Part shown: positions 8,639 to 15,687 of the stretch, in pieces | How positions within the stretch are numbered: the stretch's first letter is position 1 | Layout of the letters: every line of letters starts with the position of its first letter | Assembly: GCA_902791035.1 (NCBI GenBank) | Contig: CADAUA010000008.1 | Location: forward strand, 1-64,000 | Source of the DNA: an uncultured Coriobacteriaceae bacterium | GTDB lineage: Bacteria; Actinomycetota; Coriobacteriia; Coriobacteriales; Atopobiaceae | Length of the DNA: 64,000 nucleotides | Direction of reading: 5' to 3' | Translations under genes and position numbers: made by a program | The notes under the pieces: model-generated | Database searches by the model: none | Told to the model about the DNA's origin: nothing | Seen by the model: only the letters and a program-made list of their open reading frames with translations

Positions 8639-9664
8639 ATGCAAGCCGCGGTTCTCTACGACCAGAGGGACATCAGAATCATCGAGACCCCCATCCCGGC
8701 CATCGGTGATGACGAGGTGCTTGTAAAGAACAAGGTCTCCACCACCTGTGGGACGGACGTCAAGAACTACAAGCGCGGGTACCCGCTCCTAAAGCCGCCC
8801 CATCCCTATGGGCATGAGTTCTCGGGCGTGGTCGCCGAGGTGGGTAAGAACGTCACTAAGTTCCATGTAGGCGATCGTGTGGCCGTGCACAACTCGGCAC
8901 CTTGCGGCCACTGCTACTGGTGCAAGCACGGGCAGCCTTCCATGTGCGAGAACCTGCTCTTCAACCGCGGCTCGTACGCGGAGTACGTAAAGGTGCCGGA
9001 GCCCATCGTGCGGCAGAACATGTTCGTGATGCCCGATTCCATGTCGCACAAGCTGGCGAGCCTCATGGAGCCCTTCTCGTGCGCCGTCTATGGAATCCAG
9101 AACTGCCCCATCCAGCAGGGTGACTTCGTGGTCATCAATGGCGCAGGCCCAATTGGGCTCATGTTTGCGCGGCTTGCCGTCCTGCGCGGGGCGCAGGTGC
9201 TGGTGACCGACCTCAAGCAGAACAGGCTGGACGTAGCCCAGAGGATGGGTGTCTGGAAGGTGCTCAACCTCACGGGTGTGGAAGACACCGTCGAGGCAGT
9301 GCGTGACCTTACCGATGAGCATCGCGGGGCGGATGTCGTCATCGAGGCCACAGGGCTCATCGACGTGTGGAAGACCAGCTGCCGCATGGCAAGGAAGGGC
9401 GGCTTCGTGCTCCTCTTTGGCGGCACGAAGTCGGGCTCGGTGCTCGAGGTGGACGCGACGCTCCTGCACTACTCGCAGATAACCATCAAGGGCGTCTTCC
9501 ACACCACGCCGCTCTGCGTGCAGGAGGCCTTCAAGCTCCTGGAGATGGGTGTGATAGACGAGAACGACTTTGTGAACAACGAGTATCGCCTGCCCGACCT
9601 CGAGAGGGCCATCCTGGAGCACGCATCTGGCGCAGTAATAAAGAACGCAATTGTCTACGACTGA
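8639..9664 (+). CDS. zinc-dependent medium-chain alcohol/polyol dehydrogenase
   Basis: A 341-residue MDR-superfamily dehydrogenase. Catalytic-zinc residues are Cys in STTCGTDVK and the His-Glu pair in PYGHEFSGVV. The structural-zinc lobe is PCGHCYWCKHGQPSMC with four cysteines. The coenzyme motif is VINGAGPIGLMFARLA and an acidic residue after the second strand (VTDLKQ) suggests NAD(H). Sorbitol, threonine and galactitol-1-phosphate dehydrogenases belong here. Next to a galactitol-type PTS, oxidation of a phosphorylated polyol is the most attractive idea, but this is inference. Confidence 0.87.
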   Translation: MQAAVLYDQRDIRIIETPIPAIGDDEVLVKNKVSTTCGTDVKNYKRGYPLLKPPHPYGHEFSGVVAEVGKNVTKFHVGDRVAVHNSAPCGHCYWCKHGQPSMCENLLFNRGSYAEYVKVPEPIVRQNMFVMPDSMSHKLASLMEPFSCAVYGIQNCPIQQGDFVVINGAGPIGLMFARLAVLRGAQVLVTDLKQNRLDVAQRMGVWKVLNLTGVEDTVEAVRDLTDEHRGADVVIEATGLIDVWKTSCRMARKGGFVLLFGGTKSGSVLEVDATLLHYSQITIKGVFHTTPLCVQEAFKLLEMGVIDENDFVNNEYRLPDLERAILEHASGAVIKNAIVYD

Positions 9665-9692
9665 TTCCCAAATTAGGAAAGCGAGGGTTAGA

Positions 9693-10850
9693 ATGCGACA
9701 GATCAAGCTTGGATCCGACAAGATGTACTTTGGCGAGGGCGCTGTCCAGGCGCTCGCGGATCTTCCCGCGGAGCGCAAGCGTGCCTATATCGTTATGTCG
9801 GGCACCATCCAGGAGGAGCTGGGCCAGCTCAAGGTGGTGACCGACGTGCTGGAGTCCGCCGGCTTCGTGTGGAAGGCAAACACCGACGTGGAGCCTGAGC
9901 CCTGCTGGGGCTCCATCCAGCGCGGTGTCGAGGACATGAAGACCTTTGAGCCCGACTGGGTCATCGGGTTCGGCGGTGGCTCCGCCATGGATGCGGCCAA
10001 AGCCATGTGGGTCTTCTACGAGAATCCGCAGTACAAGACGCTCGAGGAGGTCATGCCTCCTACCGTCATCGAGAACCTCAAGGTCAAGGCTCGTGTCTGC
10101 TGCATCCCCACGAGCGCTGGTACGGGCTCCGAGTGCACTCGTGCGGCCCTCATCAAGGATCCGGTGCAGAAGCGCAAGTACTCCATCCGCGACTACAACG
10201 GCCGTCTGGTGCCGGATGTGGCTATTATCGACCCCGTCTTCTCGACGACGATGCCCAGGCGTGGCACCGCTGGTTGCGGCATGGACGCGCTGACCCACGC
10301 CATCGAGTCCTACGTGACCCCTCTGGCCAATCCCTTCTCTGACTCCCTGGCCATCGGCGCATGGATCTATGGCTACAAGAACCTGCCCGTTTGCTGCGAT
10401 GATCCCCAGAACCTTGAGGCGCGCGGCAACATGCTGGCCGCCTCTTGCCTTGCGGGCATCGCCTTCTCCAACTGTGCCCTTGGCATCTGCCACGGTGTGG
10501 CCCACACCTTTGGCGCAACCTATGGCATTGGCCATGGCCTGGCCAACGGCGTGGTGCTCCCGTACTCCATCGCCTTCAACAGCGAGCATGACGAGCGGTC
10601 CGCCCAGCGTTACGAGGAGCTGGCGTCCTTCGTGGGCAAGACCGACCTGCAAAAGGTCATCGTCGACCTAAAGGAGCAGCTCGACATGCCCGTAAGCATG
10701 AAGGAGCTGGTTGCCGAGGCAGACTTCAAGCGCGACTTTGACGTGCTTGTCCAGAAGGTCATCACGGACGTGGCGACACCCGCCAACCCGGTGAAGATTG
10801 ACGAGAACTATGCGGCGGAGATGCTCCGTCGCGCCTACTACGGAGAGTGA
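9693..10850 (+). CDS. iron-containing alcohol dehydrogenase
   Basis: A 385-residue group III (Fe-type) alcohol dehydrogenase. The nucleotide-binding GFGGGSAMDAAKAMW and the metal site GMDALTHAIESY plus ICHGVAHTFGATYGIGHG with its three histidines are all present. ATG 9693 follows a purine-rich stretch and is preferred over an in-frame start that overlaps the previous gene. Enzymes of this class reduce aldehydes or lactaldehyde formed by class II aldolases, which fits the aldolase upstream. The next gene begins four bases after its stop. Confidence 0.88.
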   Translation: MRQIKLGSDKMYFGEGAVQALADLPAERKRAYIVMSGTIQEELGQLKVVTDVLESAGFVWKANTDVEPEPCWGSIQRGVEDMKTFEPDWVIGFGGGSAMDAAKAMWVFYENPQYKTLEEVMPPTVIENLKVKARVCCIPTSAGTGSECTRAALIKDPVQKRKYSIRDYNGRLVPDVAIIDPVFSTTMPRRGTAGCGMDALTHAIESYVTPLANPFSDSLAIGAWIYGYKNLPVCCDDPQNLEARGNMLAASCLAGIAFSNCALGICHGVAHTFGATYGIGHGLANGVVLPYSIAFNSEHDERSAQRYEELASFVGKTDLQKVIVDLKEQLDMPVSMKELVAEADFKRDFDVLVQKVITDVATPANPVKIDENYAAEMLRRAYYGE

Positions 10851-10854
10851 CGAC

Positions 10855-12054
10855 ATGAAGATTACGAGCGTTGACGTTATTCGCTGCTTCAAGGAGCCCT
10901 CGATTCCGGCTGAGGTGGCCGTGGGCAATGTGCCTTGGCATCCCGTGTTCGTCCGCATAAACACCGACGAGGGAATCTCCGGCCTGGGCGAGGTCGGCGT
11001 TGCCTACGGTAACGCCCAGACTGCTGGCTTCGGCATGGCGGTGGACTTTGCCAAGTGCATCATCGGCCTCAACCCCATGAACAACGAGCAGATCTGGGAT
11101 CGCCTGCACCGCCTGACCTTCTGGGGCATGGGCAACGGTGGCGTGATCATGGCCGGTGTCTCGGGCATCGACATAGCCCTGTGGGACATCAGGGGCAAGG
11201 CGCTGAACGCCCCCGTCTACCAGCTGCTGGGCGGCAAGACCAACACCAAGCTGAGGGCCTACGCCTCGCAGCTGCAGTTCGACTGGGGCAAGGTGTCCCA
11301 CTCGCTCGCCAAGCCCGAGGAGTACGCCGAGGCCATGCGCAAGGCCATGGACGACGGCTTTGACTGCGTGAAGGTCGACCCTGTGGGCTTTGATGCCAAT
11401 GGTGTCTGGATGGGTCGCTCGAGCCGCGGCATCCTGGCCCGCGACCAGATGGAGCTTGCCGTCAAGCGCGTCGCAGCCATGCGCGAGGTGGGCCCGGATG
11501 TGGACATCATCATCGAGCTGCATGCCCTGACCGATGCCACGACCTCCATCCAGCTTGGTCGCGAGCTCGAGAAGCTCAACTGCTTCTACTATGAGGAGCC
11601 CACCCAGCCGCTCAACTCCAAGCTCTTCCGCGAGATTCACGACAAGGTCAACATCCCCACGGCCACGGGCGAGCGCGTGTACACCCGTTGGGGCTACCGG
11701 CCCTTCTTCGAGGACCACTCCATCAACATCATCCAGCCCGACCTCTGCAACGTCGGCGGCATCACCGAGGGCAAGAAGATCTGCGACTATGCCCACGTGT
11801 ATGACATCGGCGTGCAGGTCCACTGCTGCGGTGGCCCCGTCTCTGCGTCCGCCGCGCTCCAGCTCGAGGCGGTCATCCCCAACTTCGTCATCCACGAGCT
11901 GCACGCGTCGGCGCTCATCGACGACAACATCAAGCTCTGCAAGAACGACTACGTGGCCAAGAACGGCTACTTCGAGGTGCCCGATGCGCCGGGCATCGGC
12001 CAGGAGCTCACGGACTACGCGCTGCAGAACGCGGACATCGTGACGGTCAAGTAG
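10855..12054 (+). CDS. enolase-superfamily sugar-acid dehydratase (mandelate racemase type)
   Basis: A 399-residue protein of the mandelate racemase/muconate lactonizing group. The N-terminal capping domain runs to about residue 120. The barrel carries VKVDPVGFD, the metal ligands in IIIELHALTD, FYYEEPTQP and TGERVYTRWGY, and the late QPDLCNVGGITEGKKIC and QVHCCGGPVS. This pattern is close to galactonate/gluconate-type acid-sugar dehydratases, which remove water from a sugar acid to give a 2-keto-3-deoxy acid. It is the last gene of the locus, with a strong terminator 26 bases on. Exact acid-sugar substrate unknown. Confidence 0.86.
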   Translation: MKITSVDVIRCFKEPSIPAEVAVGNVPWHPVFVRINTDEGISGLGEVGVAYGNAQTAGFGMAVDFAKCIIGLNPMNNEQIWDRLHRLTFWGMGNGGVIMAGVSGIDIALWDIRGKALNAPVYQLLGGKTNTKLRAYASQLQFDWGKVSHSLAKPEEYAEAMRKAMDDGFDCVKVDPVGFDANGVWMGRSSRGILARDQMELAVKRVAAMREVGPDVDIIIELHALTDATTSIQLGRELEKLNCFYYEEPTQPLNSKLFREIHDKVNIPTATGERVYTRWGYRPFFEDHSINIIQPDLCNVGGITEGKKICDYAHVYDIGVQVHCCGGPVSASAALQLEAVIPNFVIHELHASALIDDNIKLCKNDYVAKNGYFEVPDAPGIGQELTDYALQNADIVTVK

Positions 12055-12079
12055 GGATGAAGTCTCAACCTTAATCGGG

Positions 12080-12115
12080 GCCCGGACGGCGTGGGTGCGT
12101 TGTCCGGGCTCTTTT
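12080..12115 (+). terminator. rho-independent terminator of the PTS locus
   Basis: Perfect 8-bp stem GCCCGGAC (12080-12087) and GTCCGGGC (12102-12109) with TCTTTT immediately after. It is well placed to end the transcript running from the PTS genes through the dehydratase. Confidence 0.85.
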
Positions 12116-12877
12116 GTGTCCAGACTCTATGGCCAGAGATGTTGACGGGAGCTCTGCCACTAGCCCAAAGACTGCGCGAGGAGTTGCAAGTCGAGCTCGT
12201 GCATGCCTGGCGCCAAGGGGTGCTCCCTTTGTGCCCACGTAGACCGTGGAACTGGCCTAGAGCCACGCGCTTCGGGTCGATTCCTTGCGTGAGGGTAACG
12301 CGAAGGGTGCGGGGAGATACTAGCCCCAGACCCTGTTGAGTACCTCTGCGTCGATACGTAGAAGTACTCGATAGGGTCACCCGGGAATCTTGCTTGCCGT
12401 TGGGCTGTCGGAGGCAAACTCCGTACGCGTTGCGCGCAATCGATTTCGTGGTCACCAAAGGTGGAAAGAGGGCGTACGTCCAGTCCGTCTACGCGCTGCC
12501 CGACGAAGAGAAAGACCGCCGCCGAGAACAAGCCCTTCGCGTATACCGGGGACTTGTTCCCCAAGGTCATCGTGCGCTGTGACATAGGCGGGCGCTGATA
12601 CGACGAGCACGGGATCCTCAACATCGGTATTGATGAGTTCTTGCTAGATGAGGAGGCATGTAGGGGCGAGGCCGTAATCGAGCATCACATGAATGGGGCG
12701 TCCTGGAGGTAGAAGGAGGACGCAAGGGGCGGCCAGGGGTGTCTAGTTGCTGAGGACTTCCGGATTGGATTCGGCTCAGTCCAGCCCCGCGAATACCGTT
12801 CGGCGAGACTTTGAATTTATGTCCGGTGCTCCGCGTAGACTCCAGATAAGTAGGAGGCCCTGGGGAAAGGACTGGAC
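12116..12877. other. decayed intergenic region before cas operon
   Basis: No intact gene is visible. It holds a short hairpin repeat of the CCAAGGGGTGCTCCCTTTG type near 12208-12235, the AAA-ATPase remnant described separately, and then about 200 bases leading to csb1. A possible promoter for the cas operon is TTGAAT (12811-12816) with TAGACT (12836-12841), a 19-base spacing; this is weak evidence. Confidence 0.4.
12394..12657 (+). pseudogene. C-terminal remnant of AAA-family ATPase (DUF4143-like)
   Basis: Encodes AIDFVVTKGGKRAYVQ and VYALPDEEKDRR, the nuclease-like C-terminal end seen in AAA/DUF4143 ATPases. The frame then shifts around 12515-12530 to NKPFAYTGDLFPKVIVRC and, after an in-frame TGA at 12596-12598, continues YDEHGILNIGIDEFLLDE, the usual end of the family. 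So one frameshift and one nonsense codon are visible, and the Walker A part is missing. It is a different subfamily from the intact ATPase at 25282. Confidence 0.72.
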
Positions 12878-14095
12878 ATGGAGATCCTTACGCTCGAGAT
12901 GCTTACGGATGCCGCGAGAGCAGGAGGTGCGAGCGCCCTTTCGAGTATTACCGAGCTTATGCCTGCTGGTGGCCCTCAAGAGCTTGTAGCTCCGGCCAAG
13001 TATAAGTATGGAACAGGTAGCGATAAGAAGGCTACGTATGTCTTTGAGCATCGATACGTTGATGGAGTACCGGTCAACACGGTGCTCATAGATTCCCGAA
13101 CGTCGATGGCAAACCGTGTGGAATACGGTCTTAAGCAAGGTATTGCTGAAGGCAACGCCGTCCTTTCCAACATGCCCAAAATATGCGTGAGATACAAATC
13201 AAGGGTAGAAGGAGAGAGCGATATCGTCGAAACCGATTTGGACTTGCCACACCGAGCCTTTGATGGACACATTCGACTTGGTTTTGATGATGATGGCAAG
13301 AGTATCGTAGACAATCCTCAATACAGGGCGGCACGCAATGCGACCTGTGCGAACGCAATGGATCTTCTCATGGTTAGTCCTATTACCTTGGTTCTGGGTG
13401 GGTGGGATTCAACGGGGAGACCTCTAGCGCGGTTTGCTTCGTGCCTGACCGGAGAAATCACCGGTGTTCTGAGTAATCAGGAACAGGATCCTTCTGATTT
13501 GGTGAGGCATCGTAGTGGTGCTCGACTTGACCCGATTAGTGCGAAGATTTACTTCGACAGAGATGTGGCGGCGAGCCTACTTGACCGCATTGGTCTTGAT
13601 AGCTCACTCAAGGATGAGAAAGGCAGTGCGAAGATAAGTGGTTCGCATGCCGGTCTTGGCATAGGAAATGTTCCACCAGGCGTAAGCGCGGATAGCCTTG
13701 ATGGTATCTCGGTAAGCAGGATTATAAGGTCCCATGTACTGAGCTTTGCTACGCTGCGCTCTCTCTCCTTTGGAAAAGGCAGTGAAGGTGACGCGGCGAT
13801 CCGGACACTTCTCTCGGCGATTGCGATTGACGGGATGGCCCGAGTGGATGGCGAGCTCCAGTTGCGGGCTAATTGCTACCTCGTAGAACGTTCTGAGCCG
13901 AAGACAACAATCCATCTTCGCTATGGAGAGAAGAGCGAATTGGCGGCGATTAGCGTTGAACAGGCAGACGAGTTGATGGCGAGGGCATATGAGCTTGCTC
14001 ACGATGTAGCTGGCATCAGCTGGCAGGGGCAAACGCTCAAAGTCATCGGTTGCGACAAAGTTCTGGACGCGATAGACAGCTCCGTTAAGGAGTAG
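12878..14095 (+). CDS. csb1: type I-G Cas7 (Csb1, GSU0053 family)
   Basis: A 405-residue protein with the start typical of the GSU0053/Csb1 family (LTDAARAGGASALSS, ELMPAGG and APAKY motifs in the first 45 residues). This is the Cas7-like backbone subunit of type I-G (old I-U) Cascade, polymerising along the crRNA. Position supports the call: it is first in the operon and two bases before csb2. The ATG has GGGGAAAGGA upstream. Codon use is visibly less GC-rich than in flanking genes, which agrees with horizontal acquisition of the cas module. Confidence 0.85.
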   Translation: MEILTLEMLTDAARAGGASALSSITELMPAGGPQELVAPAKYKYGTGSDKKATYVFEHRYVDGVPVNTVLIDSRTSMANRVEYGLKQGIAEGNAVLSNMPKICVRYKSRVEGESDIVETDLDLPHRAFDGHIRLGFDDDGKSIVDNPQYRAARNATCANAMDLLMVSPITLVLGGWDSTGRPLARFASCLTGEITGVLSNQEQDPSDLVRHRSGARLDPISAKIYFDRDVAASLLDRIGLDSSLKDEKGSAKISGSHAGLGIGNVPPGVSADSLDGISVSRIIRSHVLSFATLRSLSFGKGSEGDAAIRTLLSAIAIDGMARVDGELQLRANCYLVERSEPKTTIHLRYGEKSELAAISVEQADELMARAYELAHDVAGISWQGQTLKVIGCDKVLDAIDSSVKE

Positions 14096-14097
14096 CT

Positions 14098-15687
14098 ATG
14101 CCTTTGGTGATTCAAGCAGACTTCATTAGAGGCCAGTACCAGGGAAGAGGACCCATGGGATCCTCCGAAAAGTATCCCTCACCAGAGCGGCTTTACTCGG
14201 CGTTATATGCTGCTGCCTGTTCGCTTGAGCGGCTAGAGGGGATGGACCCGGAAAAAGGACTGACGCAGACAGATCGAGCCATATTCGCTTGGCTTGAAGG
14301 TGCTGCCCCAGATGCGATTCTCTTGCCAGAGGCAATTGTGTCAATGACTGAGGCGATTACATACCGCAAGCGTGGAGATATGGCTGAAGATAAGAAACAC
14401 AAATCCGGCCTCTACGGCTATGCAAAACCTGGCGTTGAGGTTCCCCTGGGGGTATCCCTGAGTGGACCAATCTGCTGGTACTGGACTAACGCCCCACAAA
14501 GCCACCTCATATTGCGTTTGTCGGCTATAGCTTGCGAGGTGCCATACCTAGGTGGATCAGACAGCCCCGTGGTAATTACGGTAGGCGTATGCGATGCTAT
14601 CCCCCAGGAGGCACATCCCAGGGTGATACCCTCCTTCAATGCGCTCTCGTTCCGTGTTGCGGCCCCCGGGCACTCCAATGAACTCGATGCGGACTACGCG
14701 AAGAGACAGCAGGAGGATTGCGGCGGAGGGGTGGAAAGGAACAAGAGCGAGCGAATATCGCAGCCCGTAATTCATTATGTTGAGAATGCATACTACGCGC
14801 AAGAAAGCTCAGCTAGTAGTACCAACAATGCACCATGGACAACTGGCTACGCCTTTCGAGTGGAGAACCGGAGACTCTGTCGCGAGGAATACCTAGCGGT
14901 CGCAACATGTATGCACAGGGCTCTTACGAGGAAGTTCGGTGACGATCTTCCGAGGATCATGCAACGTGTTGGTCGCCAGAGTGACGCCCCGGCTAATGGG
15001 ATGGCAATTCAGGTTATCCAAGCAGAATACCCAAAGAACATCCTCGATGACTCAACGCATGATTATGTCCTGCTCATGCTCCCCCGAGACACGCTAAGTG
15101 GAGAGGAGTCCCGGGTAGTACAGGTGGCATCACAGATAGAGTACTTGTTCAGTAAAGAGCTTGGGAGGATACAGGTCTCATTTATTGGCGAAAGGCTTAA
15201 TCTCTCTCACTTCTGGACGCCAGTGCCCGAGGGCGTGCATAGGGTTTTCGCCCCTGAGCCTGTCTTCATTGCAGATAATCGCCCTCCATCAAAGAAGAAG
15301 CATGACGGCAGCCGATGGACTGTTGACGATGATGTCCGCATTGCCGTCGGGCATGTTTGGAGAGGCGTACTGCACTTTCCTGATATGCCGGGAGATGCAG
15401 GGAGGCTCGCGCTTGCTCGCCTAGTGGATGAGACTGGTGTGCTCGTCTGGGGTGGCCATGTGGTGCCAACCGACTCCATAAGGAGATATGTTCACCGAGT
15501 ACCCAAAGGCGCCTTGTTGGTCGCTTCTCGTGCAAGTGTCGATCTGGAAAAGATCGGCTGCAGCGAGTGCCTCTGTGCTATTGGGCAAACCAGGCATTTC
15601 GGAGGCGGTTTGCTTGTCCCCACGGATATTCCCATTCCGGTCTTAGAAAGCGAAGGGCAACCAGCGAGGGGTGGGGTGGGGCAATGA
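14098..15687 (+). CDS. csb2: type I-G Cas5-Cas6 fusion (Csb2, GSU0054 family)
   Basis: A 529-residue protein. The N-terminal half resembles Cas5 (EKYPSPERLYSALYAA near residue 24 and PYLGGSDSPV near 149), and the C-terminal part resembles a Cas6 RAMP fold ending in a glycine-rich loop, GQTRHFGGGLL near 496-506. In type I-G this single protein both processes pre-crRNA and caps the crRNA 5' end. AAGGAG lies before the ATG. Its stop overlaps the cas3 start by four bases (ATGA). The catalytic residue of the Cas6 half cannot be assigned with certainty; the loop His is a candidate. Confidence 0.85.
   Translation: MPLVIQADFIRGQYQGRGPMGSSEKYPSPERLYSALYAAACSLERLEGMDPEKGLTQTDRAIFAWLEGAAPDAILLPEAIVSMTEAITYRKRGDMAEDKKHKSGLYGYAKPGVEVPLGVSLSGPICWYWTNAPQSHLILRLSAIACEVPYLGGSDSPVVITVGVCDAIPQEAHPRVIPSFNALSFRVAAPGHSNELDADYAKRQQEDCGGGVERNKSERISQPVIHYVENAYYAQESSASSTNNAPWTTGYAFRVENRRLCREEYLAVATCMHRALTRKFGDDLPRIMQRVGRQSDAPANGMAIQVIQAEYPKNILDDSTHDYVLLMLPRDTLSGEESRVVQVASQIEYLFSKELGRIQVSFIGERLNLSHFWTPVPEGVHRVFAPEPVFIADNRPPSKKKHDGSRWTVDDDVRIAVGHVWRGVLHFPDMPGDAGRLALARLVDETGVLVWGGHVVPTDSIRRYVHRVPKGALLVASRASVDLEKIGCSECLCAIGQTRHFGGGLLVPTDIPIPVLESEGQPARGGVGQ

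Noticed and set aside
15567-15683. N-terminal extension of Cas3 inside csb2
   Set aside because: The ATG at 15684 gives the ATGA overlap seen throughout the operon and starts a normal Cas3; the extension is read from csb2 in another frame.
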